Shown here piece by piece: positions 24,564-32,977 of a DNA stretch of 64,000 nucleotides (positions are counted from its first letter, which is position 1; each line of letters opens with the position of its first letter). Source of the DNA: Armatimonadota bacterium (GTDB taxonomy: Bacteria > Armatimonadota > Fimbriimonadia > Fimbriimonadales > Fimbriimonadaceae); contig JAFDWX010000007.1 in the NCBI GenBank assembly GCA_018268255.1, positions 151,178-215,177 on the forward strand, written 5' to 3'. The translations under genes and the position numbers were made by a program. The notes beneath the pieces were generated by a model, which saw nothing but the letters and a program-made list of their open reading frames with translations, made no database searches and was not told where the DNA came from.

Positions 24564-25480
24564 GCAGCACAACGATGAAACGTAAAGTGGAGGGCGCACT
24601 TGGTGCCGGAGCACTTTCGGCTGCTCAGCATTGGCTTCGAAATAAGACGATCGAACAAGCTGAGGTCACGGGAATTCGTTTGGGACGCATCATCATGAAG
24701 GCGTCCAAGTCTCGTCGTCAAAGGTGCCTCTCCAATCTCAAATTGGCATTCCCAGAGATGACGCTCGCCGAGAGATCCGCTCTATGCCAACGGGTATTCG
24801 AACACTACGGCATCGTAACCTGTGATTTCTTGATGGCCTCTCGAAGGACGCCAGAAATGCTCGAAGCCTCGGTGGATGTTCGGGGTTTCGAACATGTCAC
24901 GCGTGGGCTGGAACTCGGGAAGGGTCTCATCATGATCACGGGACACTTCGGAAATTGGGAGAGGCTCTCCGCATGGATTTCGCTCCACGGCTACACTCTG
25001 AGTGTCGTCGCCCGTGACACCCATAATGAACGGATCAACCATTTGGTGAACGACTTGCGATCCACAACAGGCACCAAGGTGATTCCCAGAGGAAATGCAG
25101 CCCGACCCATCATCGAGTCTCTTCGACGCAATGAGCTTGTCGGTATTCTCCCCGATCAAAATAGCGATGAGGCGTTCATTCCTTTCTTCGGCCATCCATG
25201 TGGGACCGTCCTTGGGCCAGGAGTCATCAGCGAGCGAACCGAATCCCCAGTCATACCGGCTTGGTGCGTAAGGGTGGGCCCCGGGAAGTATGAAATGACC
25301 TTCCAGCCTCCGCTTGCGGCTGAGCCATCAGATGGGCCGAAGGGTGAAGGCATGATGCGAGCCATCAATTTGGCTCTCGAAAACCAAATTAGGAAGTACC
25401 CCGAGCAGTGGCTCTGGTTTCATGATCGATGGAGAAGCGCACGACGACAGGGCTTGCTGAGCGATACCAACGGATCCTAG
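24560..25480 (+). CDS. Lipid A late acyltransferase (LpxL/HtrB family)
   Basis: A 306-residue LABLAT-fold acyltransferase that would add a secondary acyl chain to KDO2-lipid IVA. Catalytic HxxxxE in ITGHFGNWERLSAW (about 117-130); second conserved block LPDQNSDEAFIPFFGHPCG (about 197-215); C-terminal YPEQWLWFHDRWRS is typical. Directly coupled to lpxK by ATGA overlap and overlapping the following glycosyltransferase by 52 bp. LpxL and LpxM, or other lysophospholipid acyltransferase roles, cannot be told apart from sequence alone. Confidence 0.92.
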   Translation: MSSTTMKRKVEGALGAGALSAAQHWLRNKTIEQAEVTGIRLGRIIMKASKSRRQRCLSNLKLAFPEMTLAERSALCQRVFEHYGIVTCDFLMASRRTPEMLEASVDVRGFEHVTRGLELGKGLIMITGHFGNWERLSAWISLHGYTLSVVARDTHNERINHLVNDLRSTTGTKVIPRGNAARPIIESLRRNELVGILPDQNSDEAFIPFFGHPCGTVLGPGVISERTESPVIPAWCVRVGPGKYEMTFQPPLAAEPSDGPKGEGMMRAINLALENQIRKYPEQWLWFHDRWRSARRQGLLSDTNGS

Positions 25481-26394
25481 TCATCCGCTATCGGGCTATC
25501 GGCGACGCTGGCATGGTTGTTTGGCCCGTGAGCGGGATACGGCGCTTGCTCCCGAACACCCACATCGTCTGGGCCGCGGAGCCTCTGGTAAAGCCCGTCA
25601 TCGACACCAACCAACTGGTGAATGACGTGGTGACGATCGATAGGCGAAAACCCGGCAAGGGCGAGAGCCGAGTCACAAAGTTCAGAGCGCTAGTCCGCTC
25701 TCATCTCCTGCTCAGAAAACTTAACATCGACCTGGGGTTTGATTTCCAGGGACATGCCAAGACGGCCATTGCGCTCCGGCTTTCTGGAGCACGCGAACGC
25801 CTTTCCGTGCCAGCTGTTGATGGACTTGCCGCTCGACTCAACTCTTGCCCACCTTTGGATGCTTCGTCGAACCATAAAGTCGACCAGTTCTATTCGCTCG
25901 TTCGAAAAGCTCTTCCAATCGATGCCGGTCCCTGCATCATGCCGATGTGTAAACCGCTCGACAGTCAAGAAAAGATTGTCACCATCACGACCGGAGCAGG
26001 ACATTCGGACAAAGTCGTACCGATCGAATTGCTGCAAGACCTTGCCAACCATTTGGTGGATCAGGGATTTTCTGTGGTAGCTCTTGGAGGAACCAACGAT
26101 CCCAAACTGCAGGCTCGCGGAGTTCAAGATCTGGTGGGAAAGACGACGCTCCTCGATTCGATGCGCTTGATCAGTGGAAGCGCTCTGCACATCGCTGGAG
26201 ACACCGGGACCGGCCATATCGCGGCCGCGTACCAAGTCCCGACGCTTTCAATATTCACCTCGCATCGAAACCCTCCTGAGGTCTATCAGCCCTACGGACC
26301 GTTCAACCACTTGGTTGATTGGGCGGGTGCAGACCATGGGACCCCAGCAGGAATGCTCTTGGAGCGCGCTCTGCCACGTGCCACAATCCTCTGA
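25429..26394 (+). CDS. Glycosyltransferase family 9 (heptosyltransferase-like)
   Basis: A 321-residue GT-B enzyme of the ADP-heptose:LPS heptosyltransferase family. N-terminal ILVIRYRAIGDAGMVVWPVSGIRRLLP and IDLGFDFQGHAKTAIALRLSGA are characteristic; the C-terminal nucleotide-sugar site is GDTGTGHIAAAYQVPTLSIF with the following HRNPPEVYQPYG. Start ATG 25429 lies inside the end of the acyltransferase gene. Position after lpxK and lpxL supports assembly of LPS core. The donor sugar is not certain. Confidence 0.93.
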   Translation: MEKRTTTGLAERYQRILVIRYRAIGDAGMVVWPVSGIRRLLPNTHIVWAAEPLVKPVIDTNQLVNDVVTIDRRKPGKGESRVTKFRALVRSHLLLRKLNIDLGFDFQGHAKTAIALRLSGARERLSVPAVDGLAARLNSCPPLDASSNHKVDQFYSLVRKALPIDAGPCIMPMCKPLDSQEKIVTITTGAGHSDKVVPIELLQDLANHLVDQGFSVVALGGTNDPKLQARGVQDLVGKTTLLDSMRLISGSALHIAGDTGTGHIAAAYQVPTLSIFTSHRNPPEVYQPYGPFNHLVDWAGADHGTPAGMLLERALPRATIL

Positions 26395-26395
26395 T

Positions 26396-26866
26396 ATGCC
26401 TCGTTACCGCGTTTGCAGAACGTTCGTCGTGGAGTCCGGCCACATGCTCAGCAAGCACCCAGAGTCGTGCCGCTATCCCCACGGCCATACGCGGCACATC
26501 GAGGTTGTAGTCTCCGCCGACGAGCTTGATTCAAACCAAATGGTGGTGGATTTTAAAGCACTAAAGCTCGCCGTGACCGACATCGTGGAGAAGTTCGACC
26601 ACCGGATGGCAATCAATTCGGCTGATCCCCTTCTGGATTCAATTCGAGCCATCCACCCGGATTCGCTTATTGTTCTGGAGAACGAAGATCCGACGACCGA
26701 GGTCATCGCCAGACACCTTTATGTTGAGATCAGCCAAATCCTGCAAAATGGGTTTGTCCGGAAATCGCCTCAAGGCTTCACGTACCAAATTTCACCGAGA
26801 AGGGTTCACCTGGACCGAGTAAGAGTGGGTGAAACGCCAACAAGCTGGGCTGAGTACGGAGACTAG
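26396..26866 (+). CDS. queD: 6-carboxytetrahydropterin synthase-type protein (QueD/PTPS family)
   Basis: A 156-residue member of the PTPS/QueD family, converting 7,8-dihydroneopterin triphosphate to 6-carboxytetrahydropterin for queuosine and related deazapurines. Zinc histidines are in SGHML and YPHGHTRHIEV; the catalytic region MVVDFKALK...EKFDHRMAIN and ENEDPTTEVIARHLY follow. ATG at 26396 starts 1 base after the glycosyltransferase stop; the longer frame from 26174 lies inside that gene and is rejected. The last 4 bp overlap the convergent hypothetical gene. No queC or queE is nearby. Confidence 0.9.
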   Translation: MPRYRVCRTFVVESGHMLSKHPESCRYPHGHTRHIEVVVSADELDSNQMVVDFKALKLAVTDIVEKFDHRMAINSADPLLDSIRAIHPDSLIVLENEDPTTEVIARHLYVEISQILQNGFVRKSPQGFTYQISPRRVHLDRVRVGETPTSWAEYGD

Positions 26867-27132
26867 CTCGCGAGTTCAGCCCGAACCATGCCAACGAACC
26901 ATTCGGATCCGCCTGAATGCTTGGATTCGTGCCAATCGTACAGAAAGCCATCAACCAGAGCTAGTTCGGGGAGGCGTTCGCCGAGTTTGTAACTGGGGAC
27001 CCAAGTTTCGTGGAGAACAGGGTAGCACTGGCACGGCATCGGCTCGCGCATCAGCACGTAATCGTCGCTTGAATCCACCAGAACTACCTTAACGAAATTG
27101 TATTTCCACAGGTCCGAATCCAGTTGACAAGC
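26863..27132 (-). CDS. Uncharacterised protein
   Basis: About 89 residues from ATG 27132 (MACQLDSDLWKYNFVKVVLVDSS). It has a beta-strand-like centre (FVKVVLVDSSDDYVLM), PCQCY and a Trp/His-rich end (YDWHESKHSGGSEWF). The frame stays open to a TTG at 27252, which would add 40 residues, but that would run into the promoter of the divergent pilin gene. The start is therefore unsure. Convergent 4-bp overlap with queD. I do not recognise a family. Confidence 0.55.
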   Translation of the reverse strand, partial: ACQLDSDLWKYNFVKVVLVDSSDDYVLMREPMPCQCYPVLHETWVPSYKLGERLPELALVDGFLYDWHESKHSGGSEWFVGMVRAELAS

Positions 27133-27270
27133 CATCGCGCATACAGACGGATGTCGCGCTAAAATTGCCTCAGAATTTCGAAGAACCTGAGGTAAGATTG
27201 TATAGGCAATCTTTGTGAAGCGCAAAGCGTTTTTGCTTCGTACCACTTTCAAAGTCGAGCTGGTGGACTC

Positions 27271-28212
27271 ATGAAAAAACTTAACCGTGCATTTACCCTC
27301 ATCGAATTACTCGTTGTAATCGCGATCATTGCAATTCTCGCTGCCATCCTCTTCCCTGTTTTCGCACAAGCCAAGGAAGCAGCCAAATCCACGGCTGTGA
27401 TCAGCAACCTCAAGCAAGAGGGATTGGGAGCATTGATGTACGCGGGCGACAACGACGATTTGTTTCCGCTGGTGCTGCGTTTGGATGCACCCAACTCCCT
27501 TCCGACCACCTGGGCCGACCTGATCCAGCCGTATGCCAAGAACTGGGATATCGTGATTGACCAGCGAATGCCAGGACCGACTCAGACAGATCCTCTGAAC
27601 CGACATTTTCAGCAAGCTCAGCATACGGGCGCCACTCCACGGGCAGTAGCGGTGGTTTCTCATCCCAATCCCTATTTCACGACCGGCCCCAGTTGGGACA
27701 AGATCGTCGGATTCACCGACCCCCAAGTCCGGTATGACGGCATTATGGGTGCGGGGGTAATTTCCACTGTGAACCAAGGTAACGGTGGATATGCAGGCAT
27801 GCGATACGCAGCCAGCTCCGGCGGCAACTCCACTCCATCACTCGCACAGTCGCAAGTGGAGGCTATTTCGGACAGCGTAATGCTATCACCCGCAGGCAAC
27901 TACGACATGTGGTTTGGGAACTCGAAATATCTTTCGGGTCGCGCAACGTGGTGTAACTCTGGGTACGGCACGGACCCTCGATCGGCATGGCCCGGAACGG
28001 TTAATGTAACCGGGCCGCACGCCAGGAAGAACCAGGTGGATGGAACAGGCAACTACAAGACATCCTGTCTTTATCCCAATGGTCATGCCCAGTTTGCCGC
28101 AACCGATGGATCGGTAAAAACGATGAACCTTCGCCAGGTATACCGAATCGGTACTTTGGCAGACGGGACGAAGGTCTTCTACCGCTTCTGGCCAACAGGA
28201 GGAGCAAATTGA
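27271..28212 (+). CDS. Type IV pilin-like protein with prepilin leader and H-X9-DG-type C-terminus
   Basis: A 313-residue pseudopilin. A short basic leader (MKKLNRA) is followed by [20 protein letters not shown], the prepilin peptidase site and N-terminal helix, with the conserved Glu at +5 of the mature protein. The C-terminus has [16 protein letters not shown], resembling the processing-associated H-X9-DG domain common in Planctomycetes and Armatimonadota. Only 1-3 copies of such proteins assemble per pilus-like system in known cases; the role here is not known. Its stop overlaps a TTG start of a tiny lipoprotein gene. Confidence 0.92.
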   Translation: MKKLNRAFTLIELLVVIAIIAILAAILFPVFAQAKEAAKSTAVISNLKQEGLGALMYAGDNDDLFPLVLRLDAPNSLPTTWADLIQPYAKNWDIVIDQRMPGPTQTDPLNRHFQQAQHTGATPRAVAVVSHPNPYFTTGPSWDKIVGFTDPQVRYDGIMGAGVISTVNQGNGGYAGMRYAASSGGNSTPSLAQSQVEAISDSVMLSPAGNYDMWFGNSKYLSGRATWCNSGYGTDPRSAWPGTVNVTGPHARKNQVDGTGNYKTSCLYPNGHAQFAATDGSVKTMNLRQVYRIGTLADGTKVFYRFWPTGGAN

Positions 28213-28358
28213 AACGAATCTCAAGTCTCATTCTTCTCGCATTAGCGCTGATGACCATGACCGCACTTGGCTGCAGCAAGAGCGAAGAGCAAAAGGAATC
28301 TGGGTTTGATAACAGCAAGCCCATTCCAGCAGAAGACGGCGGCGGAGCCAAGAGCTAA
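28209..28358 (+). CDS. Small lipoprotein (49 residues)
   Basis: TTG at 28209 overlaps the pilin stop (TTGA), with AGGAGG at 28197-28203 as a strong ribosome-binding site. The product starts with a basic signal ([18 protein letters not shown]) and lipobox LGC, followed by a 29-residue polar tail ending AEDGGGAKS. It should be processed by signal peptidase II and lipid-anchored. Coupling to the pseudopilin suggests a shared function. Family not recognised. Confidence 0.75.
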   Translation: MKRISSLILLALALMTMTALGCSKSEEQKESGFDNSKPIPAEDGGGAKS

Positions 28359-28397
28359 GCTCACGGGCTCAACAACGTTCTGACACCAGATTCAGGG

Positions 28398-29252
28398 CTA
28401 GGGATCAAGTGGTTTCTTGAAAACGCCCTGAATCTCCTGCTGGAGGATATCTCTTGGCAGAGAGCCAATCGATTCGTGGCTGGTGAACGTGAATGGGAGC
28501 AATACAGTCACCCTTCGGTTGATGAAGCTGAAGGGATGCTTGGGATCTTTCAACCGAGTCGATGAAAATCCTCGCGCCGCCACAAACTGGGAATCCGGGA
28601 TTCCTGCAGCCTTAAAGGCCTTCATCATCGCCAACGCTCGGTCCGTACTGAGATTCCAGTTGTCGTAATTCTTGTCGCCAAAGGGGCGCGCATCCGTGTG
28701 CCCGTCGATGAGCATGGGACGTTTGGAGCGTCGAAAAATCGGTGCCATTTGACGAATCAGCTTCATTGCTGCTGGGCGAATGACCGCTTTGCCCGATTCG
28801 AAAAAGACCGCGCCTGAGTTTTCGATGAGGTCTACTTGCAGACCTTCCGGAGTCATGGACGTCTGCATCGAATTGTATAACGCTTGGATGTCCTTGTCTC
28901 CGCTGCCCTTGATCTCCGATTTAAGCTCGCTTTCGACCTGTTTGGCTTTCTGTTCTTGGATCGATGCTTCGCTGGCTTGAGTCTGGTAGTGGTCCTTTGA
29001 CTTGGGCATTCCCATGTTGGGCAAAATGTTGATCTGCGTTTTGGGCTGATTCTTTGTAAACCCCATGGGATCGTTAAAGTAGCCTTGAATTTGGGCTTTT
29101 GTCTCTGGTGCCAGTCCCATGATCCACATGACCATGAAGAACGCCATCATGGCTGTAACAAAGTCAGCGTAGGCCACCTTCCATGCGCCACCGTGGTGAC
29201 CGTGGCCGTGGCCCTTCTTCTTCTTGATGATGATGGGTTGATTGGCTGCCAT
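28398..29252 (-). CDS. motB: Flagellar motor stator protein MotB
   Basis: A 284-residue stator subunit. His/Lys-rich cytoplasmic start (KKKKGHGHGHHGG), one membrane helix YADFVTAMMAFFMVMWIMG with the proton-binding Asp (about 31), a plug-like linker, then an OmpA-like peptidoglycan-binding domain (LIDGHTDARPFGDKNYDNWNLSTDRALAMMKAF, about 180-215). Starts 12 bp after motA on the same transcript. With the flagellin gene at 10.3 kb this supports swimming motility. Its His-rich N-terminus is longer than in Escherichia coli MotB. Confidence 0.95.
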   Translation of the reverse strand: MAANQPIIIKKKKGHGHGHHGGAWKVAYADFVTAMMAFFMVMWIMGLAPETKAQIQGYFNDPMGFTKNQPKTQINILPNMGMPKSKDHYQTQASEASIQEQKAKQVESELKSEIKGSGDKDIQALYNSMQTSMTPEGLQVDLIENSGAVFFESGKAVIRPAAMKLIRQMAPIFRRSKRPMLIDGHTDARPFGDKNYDNWNLSTDRALAMMKAFKAAGIPDSQFVAARGFSSTRLKDPKHPFSFINRRVTVLLPFTFTSHESIGSLPRDILQQEIQGVFKKPLDP

Positions 29253-29264
29253 GGATGGTACTTT

Positions 29265-30122
29265 TTAGGCTGCTTTCTCCTTGACTGCGGCCTCGAGCTC
29301 AGTAAAGCCAGGGCGCAGATCCGGGACGATGTTCCTTCGCGAAAATTCGATACAGGTCATAGGTGATTCGCCGCGAGCGAAGCTAAATAGGGCAAATCGG
29401 ATGCAGTTCATGTACTGCTCTTCGCCCTTCAGCCGAATCTCGATGGCCTTCGCCATGGGTGCCATGATTCCGTAGGCGACAAGAATTCCAATGAACGTTC
29501 CCACGAGCGCGGCAGCAACCGACTCACCGATTGCAGCGGCTTCTCCTCCGATTTTGCCCATCGTGATGATAACGCCTAGAACGGCTGCGACGATACCGAA
29601 ACCCGGCATGGCATCACCAACCGTCTGGATAGCTTCCGCGGAGGCTTTTGCTTCGGCATGAGCGACCTCTAGGTCCAGTTCCATCATCTCGTTGAGATCG
29701 TGGGGTCCCACTGCGCCGGTAAGGATCACCTTCATGGTGTCGCAAAAGAAAGCAGTCGCGTGGTGGTTGTTAAGAAAGCTGGGGAACTGCTTAATGATCT
29801 CGCTTTCCTCGGGATTCTCAATGTGCTTTTCTAGTCCCAGCAGACCTTCTTTGCGGGCAATGTTGAAGAGGTTGTACATCATCTTCAACAAGTCGATGAA
29901 GGTGGGCTTGGTGAACGGATCGGGCTTGAGCAGTCCCATCACCGCTTTGATGCACTTTTGGAATCCTGTCATTCCTTGGGCAGCAATGAGTGAACCGATA
30001 CCTGCACCGCCGAGGATGACAAACTCGTTGATTTGAATCAGAACGCCGATGTTGCCATGGTGCATCAGGTAGCCGACCATGGTGGCAACGAGTACGATTC
30101 CAATCCCAATGAAAGTAAACAT
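29265..30122 (-). CDS. motA: Flagellar motor stator protein MotA
   Basis: A 285-residue protein with four membrane helices, forming the proton channel with MotB. N-terminal FTFIGIGIVLVATMVGYLMHHG; the large cytoplasmic loop includes IARKEGLLGLEKHIENPEES with the charged residues that contact FliG; helices 3-4 are VGDAMPGFGIVAAVLGVIITMG and VAAALVGTFIGILVAYGIM. Pro residues of the channel are in those last helices. ATG at 30122 has no obvious ribosome-binding site. First gene of the motAB pair. Confidence 0.95.
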   Translation of the reverse strand: MFTFIGIGIVLVATMVGYLMHHGNIGVLIQINEFVILGGAGIGSLIAAQGMTGFQKCIKAVMGLLKPDPFTKPTFIDLLKMMYNLFNIARKEGLLGLEKHIENPEESEIIKQFPSFLNNHHATAFFCDTMKVILTGAVGPHDLNEMMELDLEVAHAEAKASAEAIQTVGDAMPGFGIVAAVLGVIITMGKIGGEAAAIGESVAAALVGTFIGILVAYGIMAPMAKAIEIRLKGEEQYMNCIRFALFSFARGESPMTCIEFSRRNIVPDLRPGFTELEAAVKEKAA

Positions 30123-30390
30123 TCCGTATGCTCGCGAGGCATGCGCCGCTTTCCGACAACCCGTGTCCGAGGGCGGCTACAATACTGGTATCGGTAACCC
30201 TACGTGGTTTGCTTAGCCACGGTGGGCACTCCTTTCCCTCCTATTTGATCGGCGAAATGAAGGTATTTCCTCTGGGTAGCGCATCGCAAGTTATTGGGAT
30301 CAGCGGGGCCCAAAGCCCAGCCCTGGCTTCGTTTCGCGCTGCTCAACTCAGCCCTGCCCCCCGCTGCTCCCCCTTGGAGTCTCGCTCGTA

Positions 30391-32175
30391 ATGGAAGCTG
30401 CCCAACGACGGGTACGGCTGCTCGATCCTCACACGGTCAACCAAATTGCGGCTGGTGAAGTCGTCGAGCGCCCGGCTTCGGCGGTGAAGGAACTTGTAGA
30501 AAACGCGATCGACGCCGGCGCCCGAAGAATCGAAGTCGAGTTGGTTGAGAGCGGTCGCAAGAGGTTGCGAGTCCGAGACGACGGGACAGGGATTCAGCCT
30601 GACGACCTGCCGATCGCTCTCCAACGCCATGCGACGTCGAAAATAACCCGCATCGAAGACCTGTTCGTGGCTTCATCGCTGGGTTTTCGGGGCGAGGCGC
30701 TTCCCAGCATTGCCTCGGTATCCCGGATGCAGATCCGATCCGCCACAACCGACGGCGTGGCTGCGTGCATCACCGTCGAAGGCGGAGAAGTGGAGCCCAT
30801 CAGCTACGAATCCATGCCACAAGGCACTGAGGTGGTGGTCGAAGACCTGTTCTTCAACACTCCGGCTCGATTGAAGTTCCTCAAGAGCGATCAGACCGAA
30901 CTTAATGCCTGTCTGGAGATTGTCCAACGACTCGCGGTCGCGTTTCCTGAACTCGCTTTCACCTTTCGTCACAACAACTCCGAACTTCTCAGAACTACCG
31001 GGGACGGCGACGTTCTGGGAGCCATTGCTGCTGTTTGGGGGCGGGAAGTCGCCAAGGCTCTTGGGGAAATCGATCACTACGAGGGCAACGTGCGCGTTCG
31101 GGGCTTTGTGAGCGGTCCTCATTTCACGAAACCGAACAGAAACTACCAGTGGGTGTTTGTGAATCGGCGCCCTGTGCGGAACCGCGGCCTTCAGACGGCG
31201 ATCGACATTGCCTACCGCATGCTCACCCCGGAGCGTCGCTTCCCAGTCGTGGCATTGCTTTTGGATGTCGAGCCCAGCCGAGTGGACAGCAATGTGTCTC
31301 CAACCAAGATGGACGTGAAGTTCCAACAAGAGGCGTCGGTTGCGGATGCTGTACGTCACGGGATCAAGCAAGGACTGCTGCGCATGGGGATGTTGCCGGA
31401 TGCGTCCGATCTCATTGGTGCAAACCAGGCATTGGAGCAAACTCGATCCGTGATGGGCTCGGGGTGGATTTTCCCGTCTGGAACGAGCGGTACACCGACC
31501 GAGGCTCTCATCCAAGCACAGCGTCCCTTGTTCGCACCCGGATCGATCTCGGTTGCTCCAATGGCCGAAAATCCGTTTGCGGTCCGCGCTTATGAAGCGT
31601 TGCTGGACGGTCTTCGCGTGGTGGGGCAGATTATGAACACCTTCATCATCGCCGAGAACCACCAGGGCATGCTGATCATTGACCAGCACGTTGCTCACGA
31701 GCGAATTCTCTACGAAAAGCTCCGCGCGGGGAGAGGCGTGGTTCCCGTCGAGAAACAGTCGCTCCTCATGCCCGAATCCCTACATCTGACCGCGTATCAG
31801 GCCGGATTGCTGCAGGAAAATCTTGAGCCGCTGGCAGCTCTGGGATTCGACATCGAACCTTTCGGCGATGGCACCTTTTTGCTAAGAGCTGCTCCAGCAG
31901 CCCTCCGCCGAAAGAGCCCATCCGAAGTGGTGGTGGACATTTTGGAAGAACTCGAGCACGGTGGAAACGGATGTGTCAGCCCAACTCGCGATGGAATTTG
32001 GATTACCTGCGCGTGCAAGATGGCTGTTAAGGCGGGAGATCCTCTCAGCCTTGCTGAAATGGAGAAGCTAATAGTCGATCTGTGCGAGACGGAGAATCCC
32101 TATTTATGCCCGCACGGGCGGCCGATTACTCTTGTGATGGCTCGCGGGGATCTTGAGCGCAAATTTAAGCGTTAA
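30391..32175 (+). CDS. mutL: DNA mismatch repair protein MutL
   Basis: A 594-residue GHKL ATPase. N-terminal NQIAAGEVVERPASAVKELVENAIDAG and GFRGEALPSIASV (ATP lid). The C-terminal dimerisation domain has the endonuclease motif DQHVAHERILYE (usual DQHAxxE with Ala to Val) plus CACKMAVKAGD and CPHGRP, so this MutL should nick DNA itself, as in bacteria without MutH. MutS is not adjacent. The ATG has no clear ribosome-binding site and shares its A with the TAA of a possible 44-codon upstream ORF. Confidence 0.97.
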   Translation: MEAAQRRVRLLDPHTVNQIAAGEVVERPASAVKELVENAIDAGARRIEVELVESGRKRLRVRDDGTGIQPDDLPIALQRHATSKITRIEDLFVASSLGFRGEALPSIASVSRMQIRSATTDGVAACITVEGGEVEPISYESMPQGTEVVVEDLFFNTPARLKFLKSDQTELNACLEIVQRLAVAFPELAFTFRHNNSELLRTTGDGDVLGAIAAVWGREVAKALGEIDHYEGNVRVRGFVSGPHFTKPNRNYQWVFVNRRPVRNRGLQTAIDIAYRMLTPERRFPVVALLLDVEPSRVDSNVSPTKMDVKFQQEASVADAVRHGIKQGLLRMGMLPDASDLIGANQALEQTRSVMGSGWIFPSGTSGTPTEALIQAQRPLFAPGSISVAPMAENPFAVRAYEALLDGLRVVGQIMNTFIIAENHQGMLIIDQHVAHERILYEKLRAGRGVVPVEKQSLLMPESLHLTAYQAGLLQENLEPLAALGFDIEPFGDGTFLLRAAPAALRRKSPSEVVVDILEELEHGGNGCVSPTRDGIWITCACKMAVKAGDPLSLAEMEKLIVDLCETENPYLCPHGRPITLVMARGDLERKFKR

Positions 32176-32180
32176 AATTG

Positions 32181-32209
32181 TTGCAGGAACACCACAAGCG
32201 TGGTATGAA
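32181..32209 (+). promoter_or_regulatory. Promoter with dyad in the spacer, upstream of Cys-rich gene
   Basis: TTGCAG (32181-32186) and TATGAA (32204-32209) are 17 bases apart and the spacer holds ACCAC-aagc-GTGGT (32191-32204). A dyad inside a promoter spacer is the layout used by some metal-responsive regulators. A second hexamer TAGATT (32211-32216) lies 4 bases before the ATG, so which -10 is used is unclear. Confidence 0.45.
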
Positions 32210-32220
32210 TTAGATTGTAG

Positions 32221-32631
32221 ATGCGGATGTCGCGATTCCACTCCATATGGGCTGTGGTACTTGTGCTCACCTTTTTCGTGAGCAGCGCGATCTCCCCGTG
32301 CCAGGCCGCAGCCTCCACAGTGGGGTGCAGCTGTTGTTGCAAGTGTGATTCTCAAAGTTCCCAGCTGGATGCCAAGCACACTTCTTGTGGAGTGGGCACG
32401 GAAAGCTCCTGCTGTTGCGAGGTCAAATCGAGTCCAAAGGCACCGCAGACCAGCGCTAAGGCGCTCCCTGCCGAGCTACCCTCGGTACCGGCACTTGCTC
32501 TCGCTCCCAAGATTGAGTTCCTGCCTACGTGGACCTACGAAAAGCAGGCGCTTCCGGATGACCCTTGGATGGGAGAACCACCCGGCTGGCGAATTCTTCC
32601 CAGGTGTACCCGCGCACCTCCGATTGCGTGA
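32221..32631 (+). CDS. Secreted Cys-rich protein
   Basis: A 136-residue exported protein: signal (MSRFHSIWAVVLVLTFFVSSA), then CSCCCKC, a spacer with SCG and SSCCCEV, and a Pro/Ala-rich rest ending in RILPRCTRAPPIA. The nine clustered cysteines look metal-binding. The Trp/Pro-rich tail ending in RAPP recalls small proteins beside metal-resistance genes, which is only a hint. The next gene encodes a metallothionein-like secreted peptide. No ribosome-binding site; the ATG at 32221 or at 32227 could be used. Confidence 0.65.
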   Translation: MRMSRFHSIWAVVLVLTFFVSSAISPCQAAASTVGCSCCCKCDSQSSQLDAKHTSCGVGTESSCCCEVKSSPKAPQTSAKALPAELPSVPALALAPKIEFLPTWTYEKQALPDDPWMGEPPGWRILPRCTRAPPIA

Positions 32632-32689
32632 CGGCTTCAGTCGTCCGCGGCCTTTTGCGCCGCCATGTCCTAGAAATTAGGGAAACGCA

Positions 32690-32908
32690 ATGAAAAACAT
32701 TCTTATCGTATCGCTCGCCACTTTGAGCCTTGGGCTCGCTGCCTTTGCCTCGTCCCCCAGCCTGCCATCATTCAAGACGGGTTGCTGCTGTGGCGAAGTA
32801 TGCAAGTGCAAAGACTGCAAGTGCGGAACCTGCGCCTGCTGCAAAGATGGATGCAAGTGCAAGGATTGCGGCTGCTACAATGGCGGCGGCACTTGCTGTG
32901 GCAAGTAA
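32690..32908 (+). CDS. Secreted metallothionein-like peptide
   Basis: A 72-residue protein with a clear signal peptide (MKNILIVSLATLSLGLAAFA), then about 50 residues with 16 cysteines in CCC, CKC, CKDCKC, CACC and CGC patterns, Lys/Gly/Asp between, and almost no hydrophobic residues. This is metallothionein-like but exported, and does not match a known bacterial SmtA pattern (no His or long spacer). Binding of Cu or Zn outside the cytoplasm is the likely property. AGGGAAA serves as ribosome-binding site; a strong terminator follows. Confidence 0.8.
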   Translation: MKNILIVSLATLSLGLAAFASSPSLPSFKTGCCCGEVCKCKDCKCGTCACCKDGCKCKDCGCYNGGGTCCGK

Positions 32909-32923
32909 CCTCGCTTGGTAAAG

Positions 32924-32959
32924 AAAGTGGGCCGGAGCTTTTCGCTCCGGCCCACTTTT
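32924..32959 (+). terminator. Strong bidirectional terminator
   Basis: AAAGTGGGCCGGAGC (32924-32938) and its perfect complement (32944-32958) around a TTTTC loop, 15 bp, with TTTT on the plus side and AAA on the other. Ends the Cys-rich transcript and, from the other strand, that of the M42 peptidase gene. Confidence 0.93.
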
Positions 32960-32977
32960 GGTGAAAGCCAGGCGACT

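Noticed and set aside
30673-31698. A 341-codon minus-strand ORF
   Set aside because: Antisense shadow of mutL; no ribosome-binding site and no recognisable motif.
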